DNA of 64,000 nt from an uncultured Latescibacterota bacterium (GTDB lineage Bacteria > Latescibacterota > UBA2968): NCBI GenBank assembly GCA_951812755.1, contig OX638329.1, forward strand, positions 2,031,339-2,095,338. Direction: 5' to 3'. Below, piece by piece: positions 1-8,700 of this stretch. Every line of letters begins with the position of its first letter. The stretch's first letter is position 1. The notes under the pieces were generated by a model. The model did no database searches and was not told where the DNA came from. It worked only from the letters and a program-made list of their open reading frames with translations. The position numbers were made by a program, and so were the translations under genes.

Positions 1-778
1 ATAAAGCCGCGCCGCCGCGGGTGTCGCTGTCCATGCGCGTGAGTATTACACCCGAAAATTTGAGTTTTTCGTAAAAGGCCGAGGCTGATGATACCGCATC
101 TTGCCCGGTCATGGCGTCGCACACAAACAGAATTTCTGAGGGCGATACAGCCTCGCGGATGCGAAATACCTCATCCATTCGCTCGTCATCAACGTGTAGC
201 CGACCCGCGGTATCGAGAATCACGACATCGCTATTTTCATTTTGCGCCCGATCCACCGCCTGTATGCAAATATCGACCGGACCGGTGCCTTCTGGCGCCC
301 GATGCACGGGCACGCCTACTTGCTCGCCAAGCACGCAAAGTTGATCAATTGCCGCGGGACGATAAATATCAGCCGCCACGAGTAAGGTTTTTTTATTTTC
401 TGCTGCCAATAATCGGGCCAATTTTGCTGCGGCTGTCGTTTTACCCGCTCCTTGAAGCCCGACCATCATGATTACTGAGGGTGGCGATTCTGCAAATTGC
501 AAGGCGGCATTTTGATTGCCCATCAACGCGATCAATTCGTCGTGGACAACTTTTACAACTTGCTGTCCGGGCGTGATGCTTTTGAGCACTTCCCGCCCTA
601 TTGCGCGTTCTTTGACCCGCGCAATAAACGAGCGGGCAACTTTGTAGTTGACGTCTGCTTCGAGCAATGCCCGACGCACCTCTCGCATGGCGTCGTCGAT
701 GTTCGATTCGCTCAATCGACCGCGGCTGCGAAGTGTCTTAAAAACGCCATTGAGGCGTTCTGTCAGCATTTCAAACAT
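1..778 (-). CDS. ffh: Signal recognition particle protein Ffh, 3' end cut by the window edge
   Basis: Ffh is the SRP GTPase that binds signal sequences with 4.5S RNA and hands ribosomes to FtsY at the membrane. Reading down from the ATG at 778, about 259 residues are visible: the helical N domain (starts MFEMLTERLNGVFKTLR), then the G domain with the P-loop GLQGAGKTT, the DTAGR motif and a late LTRMDSDTRGG segment equivalent to the usual LTKLDGDARGG. The methionine-rich M domain lies beyond position 1. It is the last gene of a minus-strand run (barrel, PASTA protein, rpe, ffh). There is a 94-bp gap after rpe, so co-transcription is likely but not proven. The family assignment is secure. Confidence 0.95.
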   Translation of the reverse strand, partial: MFEMLTERLNGVFKTLRSRGRLSESNIDDAMREVRRALLEADVNYKVARSFIARVKERAIGREVLKSITPGQQVVKVVHDELIALMGNQNAALQFAESPPSVIMMVGLQGAGKTTAAAKLARLLAAENKKTLLVAADIYRPAAIDQLCVLGEQVGVPVHRAPEGTGPVDICIQAVDRAQNENSDVVILDTAGRLHVDDERMDEVFRIREAVSPSEILFVCDAMTGQDAVSSASAFYEKLKFSGVILTRMDSDTRGGAAL

Positions 779-872
779 AAAAAGACCTGAAAAAATGGCG
801 AGGCGAGACGAGGAAATATAGAAGATTCGCCAATTTTATGCAAGAAATAAGCTGATGAAAAATCCGCTGCAG

Positions 873-1529
873 CTATCCCATTGCCGCCTGGCGAATGGCC
901 TGTACGTTTTTTGCAATAGCCCCGTCGCGAAATACTGCTGAACCCGCTACGAGCACTTGTACGCCAGCTTCGGCCACCTGACGAGCGTTTTCCACACCAA
1001 TGCCACCGTCAATTTCTATTTCGACATCCAATTTCTGCCGCACAATTTCGGCTTTTAATGCCCGCGCCCGATCGAGAGACGCTGGCATAAACGACTGGCC
1101 GCCAAAGCCCGGTTCGACCGACATAATAAGTGCGAGGTCCAATTTGGGTAGCAGCGGGAATAACGCATTGATCCCCGTGCCCGGGCGCAAGGTAGCACCG
1201 GCTTTCATATTGGCTTTGCGGATGCGATCCAACAGTGCGGGAACATCTTCTTTGACTTCGACATGAACGGTCAAAATATCTGTACCTGCATCGGCAAAAT
1301 TTTTCAGATATTTACCGGGTTCAGAAATCATGAGATGCACATCCAGCACCAGATCTGTTGTTTTGCGAATGGCTTCAACGACCAGCGCACCGAATGTAAT
1401 ATTGGGCACAAAATGTCCATCCATAATATCCAGATGAATATATTCGGCGCCGGCCTCTTCAACCAGACGCACTTGATTTTCGAGCGTGCGGAAATCGGCA
1501 GAGAGAAATGATGGGGCGATTTTTATCAT
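873..1529 (-). CDS. rpe: Ribulose-phosphate 3-epimerase
   Basis: This enzyme interconverts ribulose-5-phosphate and xylulose-5-phosphate in the pentose phosphate pathway (cytosolic TIM barrel). The 218-residue length is typical of the family. Visible signatures are IAPSFLSADF at the N-terminus, HLDIMDGHFVPNITFG (catalytic Asp and metal His), LDVHLM, MSVEPGFGGQ, and the phosphate-binding EIDGGIG followed by VAGSAVF. The ATG at 1529 begins the conserved MIKIAPS. It lies 22 bp downstream of the PASTA gene in the same direction, a pairing that suggests one transcript. Confidence 0.97.
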   Translation of the reverse strand: MIKIAPSFLSADFRTLENQVRLVEEAGAEYIHLDIMDGHFVPNITFGALVVEAIRKTTDLVLDVHLMISEPGKYLKNFADAGTDILTVHVEVKEDVPALLDRIRKANMKAGATLRPGTGINALFPLLPKLDLALIMSVEPGFGGQSFMPASLDRARALKAEIVRQKLDVEIEIDGGIGVENARQVAEAGVQVLVAGSAVFRDGAIAKNVQAIRQAAMG

Positions 1530-1551
1530 TTTGACCTCAAATAAAACTTTC

Positions 1552-2292
1552 TCACAACTTACTCACAATTAGTTGCACAGGAGACCCGCGTTTTATTGGC
1601 GTGCCCGATTCTGGCTCCTGGCGGATTACGACATTGGGTTCATAAGCGGTGCTAAATTCGTATCGGATATTATTGGGCTGCAAACCGAGCGACAATAACA
1701 AACGCCGGGCTTCGTCTAATTTTAGCTCGGTAACCCGGGGCATATTGACAAGCGCGCGAGGAGGTCCCGTGCTCACAATCAGTTCGACCTGCGTCCCCGG
1801 GACGACTTGCTCGTTAGCTTTGGGCTTGTGATCGATAATATTGCCCTCTTTTATTTTTGAAGATGACATTTCGGTGACTTTGCCGATGGTCAAATCTGCT
1901 TGTGCAATCCACAACTGAGCCTGTCGCAAAGGGCGGTTGTGGAGATCTGGTACGGCGTGGAGACGCTGTCCCAGACTCGGCGCAACATAGACCGTGCGGT
2001 TGGGTTTTACGTGCGAGAGGGCAGATGGATTTTGCCACACAATTTGTCCTGCAGGCACAGAAGCATCCCAGCGTGGTTCTCGTTCTTTCATGCGCAGGCT
2101 CTTGGCGTGCAATCGCGCCTGTGCCTGTGAGGGGGTAAGTCCGATAAGATCGGGAACAGTGACTTCTACGCCTTGCCGCACATAGATCGGCATTGCAATT
2201 TGATCGACTACAATTAATCCGATTATTGCCGTAAATATGGCGCACACACCAAAAAGAGCAATTTCGCGCAAAATTTTCAAGGGCAAATTCAT
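1552..2292 (-). CDS. Membrane-anchored protein with three PASTA domains
   Basis: One transmembrane helix near residues 12-33 follows a short basic N-terminus, and three consecutive PASTA repeats fill the periplasmic part, each with a VPDLxGxxxxxA-type start (VTVPDLIGLTPSQA, then AVPDLHNRPLRQA, then VNMPRVTELKLDEA). PASTA domains bind peptidoglycan stems or muropeptides in PBPs and Ser/Thr kinases. No kinase or penicillin-binding domain is attached here, so its role is probably envelope sensing or scaffolding. I chose the ATG at 2292 (MNLPLKILREI). A TTG at 2361 is in frame but overlaps the upstream gene. It lies directly upstream of rpe. Confidence 0.8.
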   Translation of the reverse strand: MNLPLKILREIALFGVCAIFTAIIGLIVVDQIAMPIYVRQGVEVTVPDLIGLTPSQAQARLHAKSLRMKEREPRWDASVPAGQIVWQNPSALSHVKPNRTVYVAPSLGQRLHAVPDLHNRPLRQAQLWIAQADLTIGKVTEMSSSKIKEGNIIDHKPKANEQVVPGTQVELIVSTGPPRALVNMPRVTELKLDEARRLLLSLGLQPNNIRYEFSTAYEPNVVIRQEPESGTPIKRGSPVQLIVSKL

Positions 2293-2350
2293 GATCCCAA
2301 AATAGCCGGAGGCCCAAATTCTGTCAAGCACGAACCCTTGAAACAGGGCG

Positions 2351-3190
2351 TTAATACTCAAAGATCACCGATGCGCGATGCGTGATCCCCAGTATTGTAT
2401 GCCATACTGCGGCATAATCAATCGCAAAGCCACTTTTCCGCACGCCAAATCCCGCGCTCAATCGTTCCGGGCGGCTACCTGCACCTGTGCGTAGCACCAG
2501 TTGGGGACGGATATGATATATTACGCCAATGCCCGCACCTGTGGGGAAATTCGCTTCTTTCTGTATATCTGCTACCAATACGACCCGCGGCATGACGGCA
2601 ATCCCCATCCCCACAGTGCCTCCCTGCCCCAAAAGAGATGTGTGCCTGCCACCTGCATTCCAGATTGTTGCGCCGAGAAAGACGCCTTTGCGCAACTGCA
2701 ATTTTATTCCTGCATCGAATACCACCCAGTGTTGTGTGGGCATTCCCGCTGTGCTCAGTTGCAAGGCGCGTACACCGAATCCCAGGCTCGCCTGTTGAAA
2801 TACGCGCAGTCCGTAAATGAGACCAAATATCTGCTCTTTGTAGAGTGCGAATCCAAATCCCGTATATCTCGCGCCCAGGCCATGGCGGCCAATTCGCAGG
2901 CCAGCACTGAACGCATGTGTTGCCAGTTCGGCTATTCCGAAGGGCCGATCATACGTGCCAAACAAGCTCAATCGCTTGCCCCATGCCAATGCTGCGGGAT
3001 TCCAAAATGCGCCTGCGGCACCGGCTGCCAATGCCACGCCTGCATCGCCGGTGCCCGAGGTATGTGCTCCAATGGGTTGAAATTCAAAGGCTGCGTGAGC
3101 AGATGAAGGGAAGAGTGCGAAAATTGCAAGAGCAATCCACCTGGTTCGCAGGCTGCGGAAAAGCGGGCTGAGAAACAGTTGATCTGGCAT
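2351..3190 (-). CDS. PorV/PorQ-like outer-membrane beta-barrel protein
   Basis: The 280-residue product from the ATG at 3190 has a signal peptide ending around SSAHA/AFEF. The mature N-terminus, GAHTSGTGDAGVALAAGAAGAFWNPAALA, is the hallmark of PorV/PorQ/UPF0164-type barrels. The remainder alternates Gly-rich amphipathic strands and ends in an aromatic residue (IFEY), as expected for BAM-dependent insertion. In Bacteroidota such proteins serve type IX secretion, but here the partner is unknown. An upstream TTG (3244) would extend the N-terminus by 18 residues with no signal-peptide logic, so I rejected it. It is the first gene of the minus-strand run leading to ffh. Confidence 0.7.
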   Translation of the reverse strand: MPDQLFLSPLFRSLRTRWIALAIFALFPSSAHAAFEFQPIGAHTSGTGDAGVALAAGAAGAFWNPAALAWGKRLSLFGTYDRPFGIAELATHAFSAGLRIGRHGLGARYTGFGFALYKEQIFGLIYGLRVFQQASLGFGVRALQLSTAGMPTQHWVVFDAGIKLQLRKGVFLGATIWNAGGRHTSLLGQGGTVGMGIAVMPRVVLVADIQKEANFPTGAGIGVIYHIRPQLVLRTGAGSRPERLSAGFGVRKSGFAIDYAAVWHTILGITHRASVIFEY

Positions 3191-3628
3191 GGGAGACCAT
3201 GTATGAAATGGGTTAGGGATGTGTTTTTTTAAGTCTATTTGCAAATGACATGCCAGACTGATGGTTTTACCTATTTTTTTTTAACCCATTGATATTACAC
3301 GATAAAATCTGTTTATTGTCGGTTAGAATAGACGGGTAACTGTCGGCAATTATGCGACAGAATATTTCAATTTGTCGTTCGTTATGAGACAAAAATTTTC
3401 TTTTTTTAGGAGCCATACGCTATGTTGTGAAGAAATTCTTTTTCCAGCCCTGATCGCGGCAAGGCTGTATTCAGGAATGCCGTTCGACAGCTTACTTGTT
3501 CGTTGATTGACACTTGCAAATTTGCAATGTATCTTTTAGAAGAATATAAGTTCTGCACATCTTGTTTTTTGATAAAGAATTTAATTGTATAGGGAAATTA
3601 CCCTTATAGATGGAGGTTTTAATTACCT
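3191..3628. other. Intergenic region between divergent genes
   Basis: This 438-bp AT-rich stretch lies between the barrel gene (leftward) and a VapB-like gene (rightward). Apart from the sigma70-type promoter at 3507-3535, I see no repeats, RNA genes or ORFs worth calling. The RBS for the rightward gene is ATGGAGG at 3609-3615. Confidence 0.6.
3507..3535 (+). promoter_or_regulatory. Sigma70-type promoter
   Basis: TTGACA at 3507-3512, a 17-bp spacer and TATCTT at 3530-3535 form a near-consensus housekeeping promoter. It points at the VapB-like gene starting at 3629, which gives a leader of roughly 85-90 nt. An inverted TTTGCAAA-like element (TTGCAAATTTGCAA, 3515-3528) fills the spacer and could be an operator for the antitoxin. 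The operator role is inference. Confidence 0.7.
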
Positions 3629-3898
3629 ATGGCGAACGTCAATTTAGAGAGCATTTTAGACCGAGCAAAAGCGTTGTCACCAGAAGAACAGCAAGAATTA
3701 AGCAAGCGGCTCAACGACCTGCTAAATGAAACGCTTCCATGCTCAAAAGAGGACGAATTGGAACGCAGATTACTCAAAGCGAATCTGCTCAGTGAGGTTC
3801 CTCCTTCATTGGTCGATTTAACTCCCTATCAAAATCGCAAGCCGGGTAAGACAACAGGTAAACCGCTGTCTAAAGTGATCATTGAGGAGCGTCGATAA
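3629..3898 (+). CDS. Small VapB-like antitoxin partner (orphaned)
   Basis: An 89-residue acidic-then-basic protein that opens with a helical segment (LESILDRAKALSPEEQQELSKRL), the layout of small proteins encoded just before PIN-domain toxins. There is no clear RHH or AbrB fold. It ends two bases before a GTG ORF that is the C-terminal scrap of a PIN toxin (3900-4013), so the pair looks like a decayed type II toxin-antitoxin module. It has its own strong promoter and RBS. The function call rests on context and general composition only. Confidence 0.55.
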   Translation: MANVNLESILDRAKALSPEEQQELSKRLNDLLNETLPCSKEDELERRLLKANLLSEVPPSLVDLTPYQNRKPGKTTGKPLSKVIIEERR

Positions 3899-3899
3899 G

Positions 3900-4013
3900 G
3901 TGGCTATCTTTTTTGTATCTGCGGATATGGCACTCAATGATGCTGCAAAGGATAAAGACCTTGTCGTCATTGATCCCAATATGCGCGACACAACTGAGAA
4001 TTTCACAAAGTAG
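3900..4013 (+). pseudogene. Remnant of a PIN-domain (VapC-like) toxin
   Basis: A 37-codon ORF starting with GTG reads MAIF, then FVSADMALNDAAKDKDLVVIDPNM and a short tail. The FVSAD...A...L..IDP pattern is the last strand-helix part of PIN toxins. The N-terminal start (MAIF) and the C-terminus are preserved, but the roughly 90 residues that would carry the acidic catalytic site are absent. This looks like an in-frame internal deletion that leaves an inactive stub immediately after its antitoxin-like gene. Confidence 0.5.
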
Positions 4014-4172
4014 TGCATATTATGTTGGCTACCTTGCCTGAATTTTGAAGGAAATAGAGGCATGAATTGGGATATAATTCAAAAATTCGCGCTGTGTGTA
4101 GTTGATTTTTAAAAAAAGAACCGATATTTTATCTGTCCGGTTTCTGCGAATCTTCACCTGGGAGAGAAGATT

Positions 4173-4910
4173 ATGGCTTATTTTACCGACGAAGAGAAAT
4201 TGCATTTCAAAGAACAGGGATATGTTGTCAAACGCGATGTCGTGCCGATGCACTTGATCGATAAGGCGGTGGATGTGTTGTGGGAGGAGATTGAGGCAGA
4301 CCGCGATGATCCCGAAACGTGGATCAACGCGGGGCCGAAGGGAAATTTGAAATGCAGCAGTCATCCCGATGTGCGGGCGACGTTGACGGAGACTCCGATT
4401 CAGGATATGTGCGAAGAAATGGTGGGTAAAGGGACCCTGGCCGTGTCGAATTACACGTTTGCCAAGATGATTTATCCCGAAGGACACGACAATTGGACGA
4501 CGGCCAGACAGATGCATCTGGATGGCTATACGATTGAAGGCGTAGTGGATACATTTGCGATTGCGGTGACGGTGAATATCAATCACGTCAAGCCGCACTC
4601 GGGAGGGTTTTCGATCTGGCCGGGCGCACACAAGCGGGCTTATGAGTATTTTAAGACGCATAGCCTGGTGAATGGGTTGGATGCGTTTCGCAATGAGCAG
4701 GGGGAGTATTACGATCTTCCCACGCCCGTTGATGTTACAGGACCGCCGGGCACGGTTACGTTCTGGCATCATCTGATGTTGCATAGCCCAGGCGTAAATT
4801 GCGGGCGGGATATTCGCATGGCGTTTGTGAGCCGGTTTCGGCGAAAGGATAATAATGATATGCGCTTTGAGACGCCGGATGATATGTGGGCGTATTGGGA
4901 TGGATTGTAG
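4173..4910 (+). CDS. Phytanoyl-CoA dioxygenase family protein (1 of 6)
   Basis: A 245-residue Fe(II)/2-oxoglutarate-dependent oxygenase of the PhyH fold. The iron triad is visible: H115 and D117 in QMHLDG, and H204 in LMLHSPG. Arg in RMAFVSRFR (215-221) suits 2-oxoglutarate binding. The N-terminus has the standard helix (FTDEEKLHFKEQGYVV). It starts with ATG after GGGAGAGAAG and is followed by a near-perfect hairpin terminator, so it is probably monocistronic. The substrate cannot be told from sequence, since family members hydroxylate lipids, natural products and small metabolites. The coding strand is very G-rich, like the genes to its right up to 16.7 kb. Confidence 0.88.
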   Translation: MAYFTDEEKLHFKEQGYVVKRDVVPMHLIDKAVDVLWEEIEADRDDPETWINAGPKGNLKCSSHPDVRATLTETPIQDMCEEMVGKGTLAVSNYTFAKMIYPEGHDNWTTARQMHLDGYTIEGVVDTFAIAVTVNINHVKPHSGGFSIWPGAHKRAYEYFKTHSLVNGLDAFRNEQGEYYDLPTPVDVTGPPGTVTFWHHLMLHSPGVNCGRDIRMAFVSRFRRKDNNDMRFETPDDMWAYWDGL

Positions 4911-4926
4911 GCGGATTCCGCGTTGA

Positions 4927-4970
4927 AATACAGAAGGCCAGGATGGCGAGATGTCCTGGCCTTCTGTATT
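4927..4970 (+). terminator. Intrinsic hairpin terminator after PhyH gene
   Basis: A perfect 17-bp inverted repeat (AATACAGAAGGCCAGGA at 4927-4943 with its complement at 4954-4970) around a 10-nt loop. The tail is only weakly T-rich, so termination strength is uncertain. Confidence 0.65.
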
Positions 4971-5105
4971 GTTGCTAATCACATGAGTTGTCAAGTTAGT
5001 GTTAATTGACAGTTGATATGACTTTACCCATATTAAGGGTTACTAAATACGACACCAAATATTTCAAATTGACGGCAGGATAATAACGAGAGATGAGGAT
5101 ACATC

Positions 5106-5336
5106 ATGAATATTACACTCAGCATTGATGAAGAAGTCGTTAAAAAAGTGCGTAAAATTGCTGTGGACCAGGATACGACTTTGACTGCTATGGTACGCGA
5201 ATATCTCAAAACTGTAGCAGATAGTGACCAGGCTGAACGGCGGGAACGCATTCGAAAATTGAATGATACTTTCCGCAAATACAGTGGCAAAATGGGTCCT
5301 CGAACGTGGACACGAGAAGATCTTTATGAACGCTAA
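5106..5336 (+). CDS. vapB: VapB-family ribbon-helix-helix antitoxin
   Basis: A 76-residue protein. The N-terminus MNITLSIDEEVVKKVRKIA, followed by a second helix (TLTAMVREYLKTVA), is a ribbon-helix-helix DNA-binding domain, and the C-terminal half (RKYSGKMGPRTWTREDLYER) resembles the toxin-wrapping tail of VapB antitoxins. It overlaps the downstream PIN toxin by 11 nt, the usual translational coupling for such modules. Autoregulation of the shared promoter is expected from the family but not visible here. Confidence 0.8.
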   Translation: MNITLSIDEEVVKKVRKIAVDQDTTLTAMVREYLKTVADSDQAERRERIRKLNDTFRKYSGKMGPRTWTREDLYER

Positions 5337-5751
5337 GACCTTTTTAGACTCCAATGTGCTGATTTACGCTTACGATAATAGCAATATATTAAAACAGACT
5401 CTCGCGCAAAAGATTTTGAACCAGGGACTTGCTGCTAATAATATCGTTCTATCTGTCCAAGTACTCAGCGAATTTTATACAACTGTCACAAAGCGTTATG
5501 AGGAACCGCTTTCCACGGATCAAGCACGTGATGTGATCAATCTGGTTGATATTTTGCAAATTGTGCAAATAGATGTTCCTCTGGTTAAACGTGCAATCGA
5601 GACACATAAGCGATATCAGATCAACTATTGGGACGGATTGATTATTGCCGCTGCGGAGCAGGGGCGTTGTGGAACTATTCTATCTGAAGACTTAAATGCA
5701 GGGCAATTGTACCACGACATCAGAGTTGAGAATCCTTTTAGCAATCTGTAA
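5326..5751 (+). CDS. vapC: VapC-family PIN-domain toxin
   Basis: A 141-residue PIN ribonuclease. The first acidic residue sits in FLDSNVLIYAYD near the N-terminus, a conserved Glu follows in SVQVLSEFY, and the third acidic cluster is in NYWDGLIIAAAEQ, then ILSEDLNAGQ. All PIN acidic positions appear intact, so it should be active. I start at the ATG at 5326 inside the antitoxin gene, because the longer in-frame extension to 5263 is only antitoxin sequence in another frame. The pair is complete, in contrast to the remnant 1.3 kb upstream. Confidence 0.85.
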   Translation: MNAKTFLDSNVLIYAYDNSNILKQTLAQKILNQGLAANNIVLSVQVLSEFYTTVTKRYEEPLSTDQARDVINLVDILQIVQIDVPLVKRAIETHKRYQINYWDGLIIAAAEQGRCGTILSEDLNAGQLYHDIRVENPFSNL

Positions 5752-5756
5752 AATCT

Positions 5757-8700
5757 ATGCTCTCCAAAAATAAATTAAGAAAAAAACACAAATCGTACAG
5801 AAAGCGGCCGAGTCTGATGTCGGCGGTGTGGTCGCTGTTGCCTGCGTGTATGCTCCAGGATGGTATGGAGATTGCGCGGCAGTTGCGGCAATTACAGCGG
5901 CAAAAGCGGCGCGATACGGTGCAGTTGAAGAAATTGAAGGTACAGGCGGAGCGGTCGGCGGCGTTGCGGAAAGACCGGGGGGAGAATCCGCTGCATGTGA
6001 CGTATCCAGAAGCGTTGCCGATTGCAGCGCGAAAGGATGAGATTGTCAGGGCGATTCGAGAACATCCGGTGGTGATTGTGGCGGGTGAGACGGGATCGGG
6101 GAAGACGACACAGTTGCCCAAAATGTGTTTGGAGGCCGGTCGCGGTGTGGCGGCAAAAATTGCGTGTACTCAACCTCGGCGCGTGGCGGCGCTGTCCGTG
6201 TCGCGGCGCATTGCAGAGGAGTTGGGGGTTGCGTGGGGTGCCGAGGTGGGGTGCAAAATTCGGTTTAAGGATGAGACAGCGCCCGAGACGAGGATCAAGA
6301 TGGTGACGGATGGGATGTTGCTCGCGGAGATTCAGGGCGATCCGAATTTGTATGAGTACGATACGATTATTATTGATGAAGCGCACGAGCGCAGTTTGAA
6401 TATCGATTTTTTGCTGGGGTATTTGCGTCTCTTACAAAAGCGCCGCCCCGAGTTGCGGATCGTGATTACATCGGCGACGATTGATACGGAGGCGTTTTCA
6501 AAGGCGTTTGACAATGCGCCCATTATTGAAGTGTCCGGGCGTATGTATCCCGTGGATGTGCAATACTGGCCTCTGGAAGATCTCGCCGGGGAAAATGGCG
6601 CGCAGACGTATATCGATGCGGCGGTGACTGCAGTGGATATGGTGGTGGATGCAGGACGAGGTGATATTCTGGTTTTTATGCCCACAGAGAAGGATATCCA
6701 TGAGACGCGCAGGCGTTTGGAGGGGCGACACTTCCGCTTTACAGAAATTTTGCCACTGTTTGGGCGGTTGACAGCGGGCGATCAGCAGAAGGTGTTTCAC
6801 AAGCAGAGATATCGGCGCATTGTGGTGGCGACAAATATTGCGGAGACGTCGATTACGATTCCGGGTATTCGATATGTGATCGATACGGGGCTGGCGCGAA
6901 TCAGCCGGCACAATCCGCGCAATCAGACGCATCGGCTACCTGTGGAGGCGATTTCTCAAAGTAGTGCCAGGCAGCGGGCAGGGCGGTGTGGGCGGGTGCA
7001 AAATGGCGTGTGTATTCGTCTGTACGATGAGAAAAGTTTTCTCGCACGACCAGAATACACGCAGCCCGAGATTCAGCGGTCGGATTTGGCCGAGGTCATT
7101 TTGCGGATGATTGCGCTGCGGCTGGGCGATGTCGAGACGTTTCCGTTTATTGATCCCCCCCGTTCTCAGGCGATTCAGGGGGGATTTAATGTGTTGAGGG
7201 CACTGGGCGCGATTGATAATAACAAGCGTCTGACACCGCTGGGACGCGATATGGCGCGTTTGCCGCTCGCGCCAACGGTATCGCGGATGATTTTGCAAGC
7301 GCAACAAGAACGCGCTTTGCGCGAGGTGCTGGTTATTGCGTCGGCAATTAGCATTCAGGATCCGCGCGTGCGGCCGCTCGGACAGGAGAAGGCCGCAGAC
7401 CAGGAGCATCGGCGGTTTGTGGATGGGGAGTCGGATTTTATCGCGTTGTTGAATATCTGGAAGGCGTATCACGATACGTTTGAGAAATTGAGAACGCAGA
7501 GCCAGATGCGGAAATTTTGCAAGCAGCATTTTTTGTCTTTTAATCGCATGCGCGAATGGCGCGATATTTATATGCAGATTCGACATACCCTGCGCGAGAT
7601 GGGCAGTTTTCGGACGAATCGGGACGATGCGGGATACGATGCGATTCATCGGTCGGTGGTGAGTGGGTTGTTGGGCAATGTGGCGCAAAAGAAGGAAGGC
7701 AATATGTATCGCGCAGCGCGTGGGCGCGATGTGATGTTGTTTCCGGGGTCTGGTTTGTTTCAACGGAGAGAGGCGGACTCACACAGAGACACAAAGACAC
7801 AAAGGGATAAAAAAGAAAAAGAAAAGGGTACGCCCGGTTGGATTATGGCTGCGGAGATGGTGGAGACGTCGCGTTTGTTTGCGCGCACTGTGGCTCGCAT
7901 ACAGCCGTCGTGGCTGGCGGAATTGGGGGCGCATTTGTGCCGGGCGTCTTATAAGGAGCCGTTTTACAGCGTGCGATCAGGGCGGGTGCTGGCGACCGAG
8001 ACATTGACGCTGCACGGGTTGCAGGTGGTGCAAAAGCGCGTGGGTTACGGGCGTATAGATGCCAAAGCCGCGACGGAGATTTTTATCCGCGAGGCTCTGG
8101 TGAATGATGAGGTGGCGTTGCCCTATGAATTTGTGATGCAGAATCGGGATTTGCGTGCGCGCGTGGAAACATGGCAGATGCAACAGCGTTTGATGCAGTT
8201 TCTGGATCTGGACGAGGCTGCGTATCGGTTTTATGCCGAGCGATTGGAGAATGTGTCTTCTACGCACGATTTGAATCCCGTGATCAAGAGAAAGGGTGCG
8301 GATTTTTTGCGGATGTCCGAAAAGCATCTGGCGGGCGAGCAGGTGGATTTTGATCGGGATGCGTTTCCCGATTTTTTGGAGATGGATGGCGAACGGGTGC
8401 CGCTTTCTTATGCGTATCGGCCCGGACAAGATCGGGATGGCGTGACGTTGCAACTGCCTTACAAGCTGGTGCATTTTGTACAGCCGGAGGTACTGGACTG
8501 GCTGGTGCCGGGGTTGTTGGAAGAAAAAATTACGTATTTGTTGCGCGGGCTTCCAAAAAGTATTCGCAAGCGGTTTGTGCCCGTGCCGGACAAGGCGCGA
8601 GAAATTGCCGCGGTTTTGCAGCCAACGCACGGCGCGTTTTTGGATTCGCTGTCTGCCCATATTTGGAGTCATTACGGTATTGAGATTTCTCAAGGCGACT

